Origin: a virus
DNA length: 64,000 bases
IMG/VR virus record: IMGVR_UViG_3300017708_002392
Coordinates: 1 to 64,000 of that record
Reading direction: 5' to 3' (one strand)
This document shows positions 40,207 to 50,533 of this stretch, piece after piece. Below the pieces are notes generated by a model. That model did no database searches, was not told where the DNA came from, and saw only the letters and a list, made by a program, of their open reading frames with translations. The translations under genes were made by a program, and so were the position numbers. Every line of letters starts with the position of its first letter. Positions within the stretch are counted from its first letter, which is position 1.

Positions 40207-41856
40207 ATGAAGATCATCCAAGGACAAGAAAAAGTAATTCTACGAGCAGTGTCGCCGGACGGAGCAACCACATCTGGAGATTTATTAACTGCATTTGCTG
40301 AAGACAGTGGGTCAACAGGTATCAGAATTTCCAATCTAGAAGTAGAAACACAAACAACACTCAACAGCACAACCACCACAATTGAAGATTCATTTTTAGA
40401 AGTCAATAGAAATAATTCAACAGCAGACAGTGAAGATTCAGGATTATTTTTTAACAGGGGATCAGAAAATCATGCACTGTTATATTGGGACGCAGGTGAC
40501 GACAATTTTGTGGTTGGAACCACAACACATGAGGCAACAGTAACAGCAATTTCAAATGTTACTCTGGCACAACTTAAAGTTGCCACTACACCAACTGACG
40601 CAAATCATGCCGCAAGTAAAAGTTATGTTGATTCAAGAACAATCACAGTAGCAGGAGACAACAGTGCGGCTATCACAATAGATTTTGATGATGCAGAATT
40701 AGTGTTATCCGGAGGAAACAGTATAACAACAGCTACCACAGCAGGAGGTAATGCTTTTGATATAAGTGTTGATGCCGCAATGACAGGAATCAATTCCATT
40801 ACATCGGCTTCAAGTGAAAATATCACATTGGTAGCACAAAGTAATTTGATTGTGATCGATGATTTCTTAACATTTCAAAACAATCAAACAGATCCATCAG
40901 CGGCTGCAATATCAAAATTTTATGCCAAAACACCAGGAGCAGGTGGCACAGGGTTTTTTGCTATCAACAGTGCTGTCGATGGCGGTGAGGCTACAGAATT
41001 ATTAGGAGCCACAAGTGCTGACTTAAAAATATTTGGTGACGATTCGACCACAATGGAAGTCAATCTGCCAACACAGGAATTGCACATAAAAGGTGGAGCA
41101 GGCATAATAACCTCCACATCCAGTACACAAACATTAACAATTTCAGTGAGTGGTGATATCAGTGTAAACAACATTTCATCTCCTGACTCAACTGCGGTTG
41201 TTATCAATGACGGGTTGGATGTGATTGGTACCCTACAAGTCAGCGATATAGGCGGACATGATTCTACAGCAATTCAACTAAATGAAGATGTGAATGTAAA
41301 CGGTAATCTTAGAGTAAACACAAAAAATATATTCTTAGGGGACAGCAGTGGAGCCTTTGACAACTGTATAATGCTTGGTGCTGGAGAGGATTTACAACTT
41401 TTCCACGATGGCTCCAATTCTTTCATAATTGACAGCGGAACAGGTAATTTAGAAATTCAAACCGCAGCTGGTGAGATACGCATGGTAGGCGGTGCATCAA
41501 TGGCTCATTTCATCCGTGGTGGTGCTGTAGAACTATATCATAATGGCAATAAAAAAATAGAAACAACATCTATTGGTGTAACATTGACAGGCGCACTGAA
41601 AATGACAGAAGTTTCAAAACCTAGTGCAGTTGCTGATCATGGTTTTGTGTATGTAAAAAATGATAGTGGAACAGCAGAAGTATTTGTGTTAGATGCCGCA
41701 GACAATGAAACTAAAATATCACCACACAACGACGACGGCGAATGGGAATATTACTCACGAAATACTAAAACTGGTAAAACAATAAGAATCAATATGGAAC
41801 GAATGATTCGTGATCTAGAAAATTTTACAGGTAACAAGTACATAGAAACTGTATAG
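40207..41856 (+). CDS. Tail-fibre-like structural protein (549 aa)
   Basis: A beta-rich protein of S, T, G, D and N with the fibre module LNSTTTTIEDSFLEVNRNN...LLYWDAGDDNF, also found in the 1853-residue fibre downstream. Later comes an HDGSNSFI.DSGTGNLEIQT motif typical of marine phage fibres. The C-terminus (SPHNDDGEWEYYS, then RINMERMIRDLENFTGNKYIE) forms a distinct helical end domain, possibly a trimerisation or attachment point. It follows the capsid gene. Confidence 0.75.
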   Translation: MKIIQGQEKVILRAVSPDGATTSGDLLTAFAEDSGSTGIRISNLEVETQTTLNSTTTTIEDSFLEVNRNNSTADSEDSGLFFNRGSENHALLYWDAGDDNFVVGTTTHEATVTAISNVTLAQLKVATTPTDANHAASKSYVDSRTITVAGDNSAAITIDFDDAELVLSGGNSITTATTAGGNAFDISVDAAMTGINSITSASSENITLVAQSNLIVIDDFLTFQNNQTDPSAAAISKFYAKTPGAGGTGFFAINSAVDGGEATELLGATSADLKIFGDDSTTMEVNLPTQELHIKGGAGIITSTSSTQTLTISVSGDISVNNISSPDSTAVVINDGLDVIGTLQVSDIGGHDSTAIQLNEDVNVNGNLRVNTKNIFLGDSSGAFDNCIMLGAGEDLQLFHDGSNSFIIDSGTGNLEIQTAAGEIRMVGGASMAHFIRGGAVELYHNGNKKIETTSIGVTLTGALKMTEVSKPSAVADHGFVYVKNDSGTAEVFVLDAADNETKISPHNDDGEWEYYSRNTKTGKTIRINMERMIRDLENFTGNKYIETV

Positions 41857-41864
41857 GTTAAATA
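41857..41864 (+). promoter_or_regulatory. Late promoter box GTTAAATA
   Basis: Last A is exactly 6 bases before the ATG at 41870, so the predicted +1 is the A of the ATG. Confidence 0.7.
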
Positions 41865-41869
41865 TTATT

Positions 41870-42148
41870 ATGAGATTCACAGACTTTAAAATTGTAATTG
41901 ATGGAAAATTAGAAGGCGATGAAGACGCAGATTCTATCAAAGCAATTTTTAACAAAGTAGAAAAATCAAAAGAAAAAGAAAACGATTCTGAGGATCAGCC
42001 ACCGATGATGTCCCCGCAACAACAAGAAATTGAATTAGACAAAGCAGAACAAGGCAAAACATCTGATGCAATTGATTCATTAGTGGACGATGATGAGGAA
42101 GCAGAAGAACCAGATCCAAAAGACAATCTATCGCGATTAGGATTGTAA
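41870..42148 (+). CDS. Small acidic protein (92 aa)
   Basis: A very acidic, low-complexity protein with a central PPMMSPQQQEIELDKAEQG stretch. It sits between two fibre genes and ends 1 base before the next ATG, so it is co-translated with it. A fibre assembly or virion role is possible. No family is recognised. Confidence 0.55.
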   Translation: MRFTDFKIVIDGKLEGDEDADSIKAIFNKVEKSKEKENDSEDQPPMMSPQQQEIELDKAEQGKTSDAIDSLVDDDEEAEEPDPKDNLSRLGL

Positions 42149-42149
42149 C

Positions 42150-43025
42150 ATGGCCTTTAGAAAGATCAAAGGCTCTTTCAAAAACAGAGACATTTCAACA
42201 CATATTATAGAAGACACCTATCTTGCACATGACACAGTTACAGGTCAATTGAGAATAGGAGATGGCGTAACACCTGGAGGAACAATAGTAAGCACAGGTG
42301 GCAGTAGTTCTCTAACAATTCAAGATGAAGGCAGTTCCCTTTCAACATCAGCAACAACTATTAATTTTGTTGGCGATGGAGTAGAGGTTACAGGAACAGG
42401 AGCGACCAAAACAGTTACCATAAGTGGTAGTGGAGGCGGATCGGCTGATTTAGGTGAATTACAAATATCAGGATCTAAATTGTCTGTGCAAGATTCGAGC
42501 ACAGTTGGCGTTGGTATAGAAAATATTAGAATTGCTGGATCTAGTTTTACAATTGATGATTCAACTGACACAGGATTTGAATTTACTGGTCACCTAGTGC
42601 CGTCACAAGATGGCGTGTTCGATTTGGGTAAAGCAGGAAAAAGGTGGAAAACGGCTTTTTTATCTGCAGAAACAATTGATATAGGCGGAGCAACAATTAG
42701 TTCGGATGGTACAGGAGCTATATCTATTGCTTCCAGCGGAGTTACACTGCCTGAAAATTCAAAGGTTGGTCAGGGTGTGATTGTTAAAGGAGGTACAACA
42801 GCAGGTACTGGTGCACGTCCTATTCAAGAAGTTAAAATTTTTACCAGTGACGGATCTAGTACTTTAACAGATGCACAATTATTAGCAACAACAGCTCCGT
42901 TATCGCTGGAATTTAATGCTTCCATTGAAACTGTGGCGGTATACACAGCGGCAGGGCAAAAATTCACTCTATCAGACGGGAATGACTTAGAGTCGCAAGA
43001 CACCATTACTGTCTTTCAATTTTAA
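42150..43025 (+). CDS. Tail-fibre-like structural protein (291 aa)
   Basis: The N-terminus FRKIKGSFKNRDISTHIIEDTYLAHDTVTGQLRIGDG-type (FRKIKGSFKNRDIST, then GQLRIGDGVTPGG) resembles phage fibre or collar proteins with a display-of-quantity repeat. A beta-rich region follows with DGVFDLGKAGKRWKTAFLSA, a motif widespread in marine phage fibres. It may be a short fibre or a linker to the giant fibre next door. Confidence 0.7.
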   Translation: MAFRKIKGSFKNRDISTHIIEDTYLAHDTVTGQLRIGDGVTPGGTIVSTGGSSSLTIQDEGSSLSTSATTINFVGDGVEVTGTGATKTVTISGSGGGSADLGELQISGSKLSVQDSSTVGVGIENIRIAGSSFTIDDSTDTGFEFTGHLVPSQDGVFDLGKAGKRWKTAFLSAETIDIGGATISSDGTGAISIASSGVTLPENSKVGQGVIVKGGTTAGTGARPIQEVKIFTSDGSSTLTDAQLLATTAPLSLEFNASIETVAVYTAAGQKFTLSDGNDLESQDTITVFQF

Positions 43026-43029
43026 TTAG

Positions 43030-43037
43030 GTTAAATA
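43030..43037 (+). promoter_or_regulatory. Late promoter box GTTAAATA
   Basis: Last A is exactly 6 bases before the ATG at 43043. Confidence 0.7.
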
Positions 43038-43042
43038 TGTAA

Positions 43043-46000
43043 ATGGCAGACAAAACCCCAGTAAGAGTAGTATTCGATTCGAGTAACGTAGCAACAGGAC
43101 TCGCAGAATTCCAAACAGGCGAAACACTTGCTCTGTCACATGGTGGTACAGGAAGTGCCCTATCAATAGGTTTATCAGGACAAGTTCTACGTGTAAATGC
43201 CGCCAGAGATGCTTTGGAATTTGTCGATCCTGGAGACATAGATATAATTGCATCATCAGATTCAACAGGGGTTCAAGTACAAGATGATTTAAATGTGTCA
43301 GGCACATTGAGCGTGAATGTAATAGATGTCAATGAAATATCATCGGTAGATTCCACGGCGATCACAATCAAAGATGATCTCATGTTGGCAGGCACACTGC
43401 GGGCAGAAGACTCGGGCACAATCAGTATAGATGGTGCTGTTGAATCTTCAGGAGCAGTCACATCAGGTGGCATTGTAACAGCAACAGGATTCACTATAGG
43501 ATCTGCTGTAATTAATGAAGCAGAACTAGAAACCATTGACGGAATCACAGCAGGTACAGTGACTGCCTCAAAAGCAATAGTGGTTGATTCCAACAAGGAT
43601 ATAGGTACCCTAAGAAATATCACGTCCGACGGCACAATTCAATTTGGCTCATTGTCAGACGGTACAATTACTGTAACAGCTTTTGTTGATGAAGATGACA
43701 TGTCATCCAATTCAGCAACATTGATTCCAACACAACAATCAGTGAAGGCATATGTTGATGCGAATGCAGGAGGCGGTACATTAAACGTGCTCGGCGATGA
43801 TTCAACTGATATGGAAATTACACTTGGGACAGATAGATTGTTTTTCCAAGGTGGTACTAATGTTTCGACCTCAACTGATAGTGGAGCACAGATAACGATT
43901 TCAATTGCAGATGCTCCATCATTCAGTGGAGCAGTCACAGCCGCTGGATTCACTATTGGGTCAGCCGCAATAAATGAATCTGAACTAGAAACAATTGATG
44001 GAGTAACAGCAGGAACTGTGGCCGCAAGTAAAGCTGTAGTAGTTGACTCAAGCAAAGACATTGGCGACTTTAGAAATGTAACTGCAACTGGTTCATTTAT
44101 AATTGGTTCTGCAGACATGAATGAAACTGATCTTGAAAAATTAGATGGAATAACCAATGGCACTGTGGCAGCTAATAAAGCAGTGGTTGTAGATGGAAAC
44201 AAAGACGCTGGATCATTTAGAAACATTACAGCAACAGGCACAATAACAACTGCAACCTTGGATGTAAATTCAATAAAGTCTACTGACTCAACAAATATTA
44301 GAATAGATGAAGGTTTAGATGTTGTAGGCGGTCTGTTTATATCTGAAATCAATGCTATTGATTCAAGTGCAATCGAAGTCAACGAAGCCACTAACTTTAA
44401 TGCCAATGTTGTTGTGAAAGCAGATGTAGAAGCAACTGGTTCATTTATTATTGGTTCTGCATCAATGAATGAAACTGATCTTGAAAAACTGGATGGCATC
44501 ACAAATGGTACTGCCGCGGCAAACAAGGCAGTTGTGTTAGATGGATCAAAAGATATTGGCACATTAGGAGCTGTCACTGCAACATCATTTGTAATTGGCT
44601 CTGCTGATATTAACGAAACTGACCTTGAGAAAATAGATGGCATAACAAATGGCACAGTGGCGGCAAGTAAAGCTGTTGTGGTAGATTCAAACAAAGACGC
44701 AGGATCATTTAGAAATATAACAGCCACTGGCACAGTAACCACAGCAACACTGGATGTGAATTCAATCAAATCAACTGATTCATCCAACATACGCATTGAT
44801 GAAGGACTTGATGTTGTTGGTGGATTGTTTGTATCAGAGATTAATGCGATTGATTCCAGTGCAATTGAAGTGAATGAAGTTACTAACTTTAATGCCAATG
44901 TTGTTGTCAAAGCAGATGTAACAGCCACTGGATCATTTATTATTGGCTCTGCGTCAATGAATGAAACTGATCTTGAAAAACTGGATGGCATCACAAACGG
45001 TACGGTAGCGGCAAACAAAGCTGTTGTTGTCGATGGCAACAAAGATGCAGGATCATTTAGAAATATAACAGCCACAGGAGCAACAACTAGTGGAACTTTT
45101 GTTATTGGAAGTGCGGACATTAACGAAGCAGATCTAGAACAAATTGACGGACTGACAGCAGGAACAGTTACAGCAAGTAAAGCTGTTGTGGTAGATTCAA
45201 ACAAAGATATTGGTACATTCAGAAACTTAACTGCAAGTGGCAATGGAGAATTTGGCGGCAATTTACAAGTTGGTGGCAACCTTACAGTATCAGGAACACA
45301 GACGTCAGTCAACACAACAAATTTAGAAATACAAGATGCACTGCTAGAACTTAACAAAAACAATTCAGGTGGTGCTGATGTTGATGCTGGTATATTTGTA
45401 CAACGTGGATCAGCAGGCAATAATGCTGTGTTGTATTGGAACGAGGGAGATGACACATTCAAAGCGGTGCTATCAAACTCGGCTGCCACAGCAACATCAG
45501 TTACTGATTCATCTTTTGCAGGATTAGAAGTTGGATCATTAACAATCAACGGTGGAATGTCTTTTACACATGACGGCGGAGACGTAACTATTGCAAATGC
45601 TACATCCAACAAAGATTTATTATTCACTGTGAATGATGGTGGCTCTGCCACAGAAGTGTTTAGATTAGACGGTGACGTTTCAGCATTACTAGTTGCATCA
45701 GGAAAAGAATTACAGTTTGCAGATTCCGGAGAAAAAATATCTGGAGATGGCACAGACTTAACAATAGCATCAGGAGCCAAAATAAATTTAAATGCAACGT
45801 CAGATATTCATATTCCAAATGATGTTGGAATTGTGTTTGGTGGTGCGTCGGAAAAAATCGAAGGTGATGGAACTGACTTGGTCATTTCAGCAAACAATCT
45901 CACAATAGATGCCGCGGCAGATATTGTATTAGACGCCGCCGGAAATGATTTTAACTTTAAAGCAAACGGTACAGAAATATTAAGAATAACAAACTCATCA

Positions 46001-48604
46001 AGTGATGTTATTATTCGACCAGTTGTTGATGCGAAAGATATAATATTTCAACAAAGAGATGGCACAGAAGTTGCAAGAGTAGAAGACAACGGCACATTCA
46101 ATGTTGTTACAAGCAAGTTAGCAATCAATGGAACAGCAATTACATCAACTGCCGCGGAACTTAATGCACTAGCTGGTATCACTGCTGTTGTTGGTGAACT
46201 TAATGCCCTAGATATAGGTAGTACCGCTGTTGGAACTGCCGTTGCATCTAAGGCCGTAATACTAGATTCAGATAAAGATTACACTGGTATCAGAAACTTA
46301 ACTGTTACTGGTTCGTTTATAATTGGATCAGCTGACATGAATGAAACCGATCTTGAAAAATTAGACGGTATCACAAATGGAACAGCGGCAGCTAATAAAG
46401 CAGTGGTTGTAGATGGAAATAAAGATATAGGTACTCTAAGAAATATTACATCCAATGGCACAATACAATTTGGTTCATTGTCAGATGGAACTATAACAGC
46501 CACAGCATTTGTTGATGAGGATGATATGTCTTCCAATTCTGCTACACTTATTCCAACACAACAATCTGTAAAAGCATACGTTGATAGTGAAGTAGGCGGA
46601 GTCAGTGGCGGATCAAGTACAATTAACATTGTTGGTGACGATTCAACTGACATGGAACTCACACTTGGCACCGATAGACTATTCATTGCTGGTGGCACTA
46701 ATGTTTCTACGTCTACTGGTAGTAGTTCGCAGATAACAATTTCAGTTGCTGATGCACCTACATTTAGTGGAGCAGTCACAGCTGCTGGATTCACAATTGG
46801 TTCTGCCGCAATAAATGAATCAGAACTTGAAACAATCGACGGAGTAACAGCAGGCACAGTGGCGGCAAGTAAAGCTGTTGTGGTAGATTCAAACAAAGAC
46901 GCAGGATCGTTTAGAAATATTACAGCCACGGGAGCAACAACCAGTGGCACTTTTGTTATTGGATCTGCTGATATCAACGAAGCAGATTTAGAACAGATTG
47001 ATGGACTAACAGCAGGAACAGTCACAGCCAGCAAGGCAGTTGTTGTTGATTCAAACAAAGATATTGCTTCATTCCGAAATATTACATTGACAGGTGAACT
47101 AGATGCAGGATCATTGGATGTGTCAGGTAATGCTGATATAGACGGTACACTAGAAGCAGATGCAATCACAGTAAATGGTACATCACTAGCTGAAACAATT
47201 CAAGACACTGTGGGTGCTATGGTAAGTTCTAATACTGAATCAGGTATCACTGTTGCTTATCAAGACAGTGACGGCACTTTAGACTTTACAGTTGGTACAC
47301 TGAACCAAGACACAACAGGTTCGGCAGCTACTTTGACAACTGCAAGAAATATTGGTGGCGTCAGTTTTGATGGTAGTGGAAATATTGATTTACCTGGAGT
47401 AAACAGTGCTGGTAATCAAAATACAAGTGGAACAGCCGCAATAGCAACCACGGTCACAGTAAGTGACAACGAAAGTACAAATGAAAATAATGTGATTCTG
47501 TTTGCGGCAGGAGCCGCAGGATCAGGTAACCTTGGCGTTGAAGCTGACGGCAACATGACATACAATCCGAGTACAGGCAAAATTACTGCCACAGGATTTA
47601 TAGGTGCTTTGACTGGTGATGTCACAGGTGATGTTACAGGTAATGCCGACACAGCAACAGCTTTAGCCACAGCAAGAAACATAGCTGGCCAATCATTTGA
47701 TGGTACTGGCAATATTTCAATTGCACCAACAGATTTAACAAGTGTGACAGCTGTTGCTGGTGAAATCAATGCACTAGACCTAGGCAGTACTGCGGTTGGA
47801 AATGCTATTGCTAACAAAGCTGTTATTTTAGATTCCAACAAAGATTACACTGGTTTAAGAAATGTTACACTATCAGGTGAACTTGATGCAGGAAGTTTAG
47901 ATGTATCAGGTAATGCCGACATTGATGGTACATTGGAAGCAGATGCAATCACAGTAAATGGTACATCTTTGGCAGATGTGATTGCAGGGACCACAGTGAA
48001 CGTTGCCACACTAGCGACCACTGTGACTATCACAGACAACGAATCAACCAATGAAAACAATGCTTTAATCTTTACAGCCGGCGGCGATACAGATGGTGGT
48101 AATCTTGGATTAGAATCAGATGGTACATGCACATATAATCCAAGCACAGGTAAAATCACTGCCACAGGATTCGTAGGTAACTTAACAGGAACGGCATCAG
48201 CCGCTCAATACTCTGACTTGGCAGAACGTTATCATGCTGATGCTGTGATGGAGAAAGGTGATGTGATTGAGATAGGTGGCGAAAATGAAATTACTAAATC
48301 TACACAAGCAATAAGTCCAGATGTGTTTGGTGTTATATCTCATGAGGATCAAGCGGCATTCAAAATGAATGATGGACTTCCAGATGACACTCACCCACTA
48401 GTTGCATTGACTGGTAGAGCAGATGTCAAAGTGATAGGGCCGATCGACAAAGGTGACAGACTTGTTACATCATCTACACCAGGCGTTGCACGTAAGGCAC
48501 TTATGTCAGAATGCACAGCATTCACAGTAATTGGTAGAGCATTACAGGATAAAACTACTGAAGATGTAGGACTTGTTTTGTGTTATGTGACTGCTAAATC
48601 TTAG
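43043..48604 (+). CDS. Giant repetitive tail fibre protein (1853 aa)
   Basis: A long beta-rich fibre built of repeats. About ten copies of a unit of about 50 residues (IGSAxxNExxLE, then DGxTxGTxxA.KAVVVDxxKD, then FRNxTxTG) plus two divergent ones are spread over the protein, and larger blocks are duplicated (for example VNSIKSTDS...NFNANVVVKADV and LDAGSLDVSGNADIDGTLEADAI). One central region shares the LLELNKNN...LYWNEGDDTF module with the 549-residue fibre. The C-terminal 130 residues (YSDLAERYHADAV...GRADVKVIGPIDKGDRLVTS) form the conserved end domain of marine phage fibres. It likely binds the host surface. Confidence 0.85.
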   Translation: MADKTPVRVVFDSSNVATGLAEFQTGETLALSHGGTGSALSIGLSGQVLRVNAARDALEFVDPGDIDIIASSDSTGVQVQDDLNVSGTLSVNVIDVNEISSVDSTAITIKDDLMLAGTLRAEDSGTISIDGAVESSGAVTSGGIVTATGFTIGSAVINEAELETIDGITAGTVTASKAIVVDSNKDIGTLRNITSDGTIQFGSLSDGTITVTAFVDEDDMSSNSATLIPTQQSVKAYVDANAGGGTLNVLGDDSTDMEITLGTDRLFFQGGTNVSTSTDSGAQITISIADAPSFSGAVTAAGFTIGSAAINESELETIDGVTAGTVAASKAVVVDSSKDIGDFRNVTATGSFIIGSADMNETDLEKLDGITNGTVAANKAVVVDGNKDAGSFRNITATGTITTATLDVNSIKSTDSTNIRIDEGLDVVGGLFISEINAIDSSAIEVNEATNFNANVVVKADVEATGSFIIGSASMNETDLEKLDGITNGTAAANKAVVLDGSKDIGTLGAVTATSFVIGSADINETDLEKIDGITNGTVAASKAVVVDSNKDAGSFRNITATGTVTTATLDVNSIKSTDSSNIRIDEGLDVVGGLFVSEINAIDSSAIEVNEVTNFNANVVVKADVTATGSFIIGSASMNETDLEKLDGITNGTVAANKAVVVDGNKDAGSFRNITATGATTSGTFVIGSADINEADLEQIDGLTAGTVTASKAVVVDSNKDIGTFRNLTASGNGEFGGNLQVGGNLTVSGTQTSVNTTNLEIQDALLELNKNNSGGADVDAGIFVQRGSAGNNAVLYWNEGDDTFKAVLSNSAATATSVTDSSFAGLEVGSLTINGGMSFTHDGGDVTIANATSNKDLLFTVNDGGSATEVFRLDGDVSALLVASGKELQFADSGEKISGDGTDLTIASGAKINLNATSDIHIPNDVGIVFGGASEKIEGDGTDLVISANNLTIDAAADIVLDAAGNDFNFKANGTEILRITNSSSDVIIRPVVDAKDIIFQQRDGTEVARVEDNGTFNVVTSKLAINGTAITSTAAELNALAGITAVVGELNALDIGSTAVGTAVASKAVILDSDKDYTGIRNLTVTGSFIIGSADMNETDLEKLDGITNGTAAANKAVVVDGNKDIGTLRNITSNGTIQFGSLSDGTITATAFVDEDDMSSNSATLIPTQQSVKAYVDSEVGGVSGGSSTINIVGDDSTDMELTLGTDRLFIAGGTNVSTSTGSSSQITISVADAPTFSGAVTAAGFTIGSAAINESELETIDGVTAGTVAASKAVVVDSNKDAGSFRNITATGATTSGTFVIGSADINEADLEQIDGLTAGTVTASKAVVVDSNKDIASFRNITLTGELDAGSLDVSGNADIDGTLEADAITVNGTSLAETIQDTVGAMVSSNTESGITVAYQDSDGTLDFTVGTLNQDTTGSAATLTTARNIGGVSFDGSGNIDLPGVNSAGNQNTSGTAAIATTVTVSDNESTNENNVILFAAGAAGSGNLGVEADGNMTYNPSTGKITATGFIGALTGDVTGDVTGNADTATALATARNIAGQSFDGTGNISIAPTDLTSVTAVAGEINALDLGSTAVGNAIANKAVILDSNKDYTGLRNVTLSGELDAGSLDVSGNADIDGTLEADAITVNGTSLADVIAGTTVNVATLATTVTITDNESTNENNALIFTAGGDTDGGNLGLESDGTCTYNPSTGKITATGFVGNLTGTASAAQYSDLAERYHADAVMEKGDVIEIGGENEITKSTQAISPDVFGVISHEDQAAFKMNDGLPDDTHPLVALTGRADVKVIGPIDKGDRLVTSSTPGVARKALMSECTAFTVIGRALQDKTTEDVGLVLCYVTAKS
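43480..47090 (+). repeat. Intragenic coding repeats of the giant fibre
   Basis: Repeats of about 150 bases, spaced 150-400 bases apart, with third-position differences between copies. The encoded units are highly similar while the DNA copies have drifted, indicating repeated duplication and selection on protein sequence. Confidence 0.7.
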
Positions 48605-49023
48605 ACTATCAAATCTAAAATAGTTTGTAATTTTGTTTCGATTTGTTTATTTTGTAAAGTTTTCTTTACGCCTTCATGCAAAGGCAAAGGCCAAGCGTTT
48701 ACACTGACCCATGCATAACCATTGTGTTCTATATTTAATTTTGGAACAAATTCTGTATCAACCACACAAACAAAAGTGTGAAATTTAAATCTTGTGTCTT
48801 TGGAAACAAATAATTCTAACGGAATAGTTTTTGATATTGTTGGTTGAAAGCCTATCTCTTCGACAATTTCTCGTTGTAGACCTTGCCACGGAGTTTCTGT
48901 TTCGTGTGTTGAACCGCCAACCATACCCCATGTACCTTTTTGTTTTTGTTGTCTATGTAAAAATAAAAATCGTTTTGATGATTTTGCGTAGAACAAACAA
49001 CCAGAAGCTGTGATTTCACTCAT
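48601..49023 (-). CDS. Nudix hydrolase
   Basis: The 140-residue protein has the Nudix box GGSTHETETPWQGLQREIVEEIGF, read as GGSTHETETPWQG and LQREIVEEIGF (35-58), matching Gx5Ex7REUxEExGU, on a MutT-like fold start (SGCLFYAKSSKRFLFLHR). It hydrolyses nucleoside diphosphate-linked compounds (sugar nucleotides, oxidised NTPs, caps). It lies on the opposite strand to the fibre gene (tail-to-tail, 4-base overlap) at the head of the inverted block. An ATAAAATA box ends 5 bases before the ATG. Confidence 0.88.
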   Translation of the reverse strand: MSEITASGCLFYAKSSKRFLFLHRQQKQKGTWGMVGGSTHETETPWQGLQREIVEEIGFQPTISKTIPLELFVSKDTRFKFHTFVCVVDTEFVPKLNIEHNGYAWVSVNAWPLPLHEGVKKTLQNKQIETKLQTILDLIV

Positions 49024-49027
49024 GTAA

Positions 49028-49035
49028 TATTTTAT
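49028..49035 (-). promoter_or_regulatory. Late promoter-like box ATAAAATA
   Basis: A variant of TATAAATA with its last A 5 bases before the Nudix ATG. It lies just beyond the gp15 stop. Confidence 0.35.
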
Positions 49036-49038
49036 GCT

Positions 49039-50532
49039 TTAAAATGTAATAGACCAAGTTCCTGGCTCGTAAAAACCTTCGTAGGATTTAACCCACACAG
49101 ACCCTGTCCATTTGTATTGAATACCAGTTGTGATATTGGTTACATATTGCACTTTGGTAAAACTACTGTCACCACCGGTCATGCCTCGTGTGCTGTCGAC
49201 AAATGTAGATGAATCGAGCAAACCTGTGCCTAATTGAGTAGAATCGTCAAAGTTAGCATTAAAATCAACAATCCATTCTGAACCTACTTTTTCAACAATA
49301 TCATTTGCTTCAGCAACTAAATTGCCCCATGGGGTAGTTTTATTTGCTGTCTCTGTCAGTCTGTCACCTATGTCTTCTGTAAGCAAGTATCTTGTTCCGG
49401 CCGGAGCACCTGTTGGATTAAATCTTGTAGGATTTATTACGGCATCAACAGCATTAATAGTGTTGGTTGGAGTTGTATCTTCGTCGATAGTAATCAACAT
49501 TGTGAATTCATCTTGTGGGTCTAATGCAATAGTGCCTGTCACTTCTACAATTATGTCATCACCATTTATAGTGGTTGCTGATTGTTGTAATTGTATAGTG
49601 GATAAGCCACCTCTAAATTCTTTAGAATACAGTGCTTCAAGAGCCAGCCAATTTGTTTTAGTGCCATATTGTGTATCAGCTTTGAACACAAGATTATCAC
49701 GGTTATCGGTGTGTGATGTTTTACTGCCCATCTGTCCTAGTAGTGTTACTCTATTACCTAACACAAGCAAAGCATATTGTCCTGGAGTAACAAATTGTCT
49801 AGAAATTAAACTTTCACCTAATATACCATCAACATCAACAGTGCCTGCTTCTTCATCATATATACTCATAATAATTTTTTCTATCACACCTAACTTTTTC
49901 AATTTGGCAGGAGGTGATATAAAAATAGGGGTGCGGAAATCTAGTGTTGCTACATCAATATCGTCTGCTATACCTGCCGGTATTGCTCTAGATGAAAAAT
50001 TAATATTTGTCAATTCTACAAAAGACAAAGACGTCCAGTCTAAAAAATTATCAGTAGTCTGTAATTCTAATGCTGGATTGAATAGGACTAATATTTGTTC
50101 TAGTATTTGCAGTTTTTGATCTGTGTTGGTAGAAAAAATATCAGCTCTAAAAGACAACTCGAATGGCGTAGGCATAATTCTTTCAATGGTGTGTGCTTGT
50201 CCTGGCTCACCAGTGTATTGTTCTGTGACCGGATCAAATGCTCTTTCACGTATGTGCTTCTTGTCTATGTGATATGGATTGTACATTCTTTCTCTGTCAT
50301 ATCTCATATCCGTTATATAACAAGAAATTTGTGGTGCTGGAATCAGTGTATTCTCTGATCCTTTTCTAATAATTTGTGCTACCTGTTTGCTCATGTCTCC
50401 ATATTTGACCGGCACTTGCAAAGTTTCAGATACACCTTTAGAATTTTTACCTGTCACATATGAAAAGTTACTCATCATACGGATAAATTGTAGAATGTAT
50501 CGTCTTATTTGAGCATCGTAAAAGTGTTGCAT
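49039..50532 (-). CDS. gp15: Proximal tail sheath stabiliser gp15
   Basis: The 497-residue protein begins like T4 gp15: HFYDAQIRRYILQFIRMMSNFSY, read as FYDAQIRRYILQFIRMMSNF, then VPVKYGDMSKQVAQI, APQISCYITDMRYD, TPFELSFRADIFS and LEQILVLFNP. Gp15 caps the tail and joins it to the neck. Here the T4-like core (about 250 residues) carries an extra C-terminal half ending in a WTGSVWVKSYEGFYEPG module. It starts 1 base after gp14 and is transcribed leftward, against the neighbouring tail genes. Confidence 0.85.
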   Translation of the reverse strand: MQHFYDAQIRRYILQFIRMMSNFSYVTGKNSKGVSETLQVPVKYGDMSKQVAQIIRKGSENTLIPAPQISCYITDMRYDRERMYNPYHIDKKHIRERAFDPVTEQYTGEPGQAHTIERIMPTPFELSFRADIFSTNTDQKLQILEQILVLFNPALELQTTDNFLDWTSLSFVELTNINFSSRAIPAGIADDIDVATLDFRTPIFISPPAKLKKLGVIEKIIMSIYDEEAGTVDVDGILGESLISRQFVTPGQYALLVLGNRVTLLGQMGSKTSHTDNRDNLVFKADTQYGTKTNWLALEALYSKEFRGGLSTIQLQQSATTINGDDIIVEVTGTIALDPQDEFTMLITIDEDTTPTNTINAVDAVINPTRFNPTGAPAGTRYLLTEDIGDRLTETANKTTPWGNLVAEANDIVEKVGSEWIVDFNANFDDSTQLGTGLLDSSTFVDSTRGMTGGDSSFTKVQYVTNITTGIQYKWTGSVWVKSYEGFYEPGTWSITF

Positions 50533-50533
50533 A

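Noticed and set aside
43639-45780. A 713-codon open frame on the minus strand, with another at 46279-47169
   Set aside because: They lie opposite the repetitive fibre gene; its S/T/G/A/D codon bias leaves the complement open. The products are low complexity (S, P, V, A, T) and have no start signals.
43480-47090. Regular repeats considered as a CRISPR array
   Set aside because: Repeats are about 150 bases, diverged at third codon positions and in one long reading frame; there are no short constant repeats with unique spacers.
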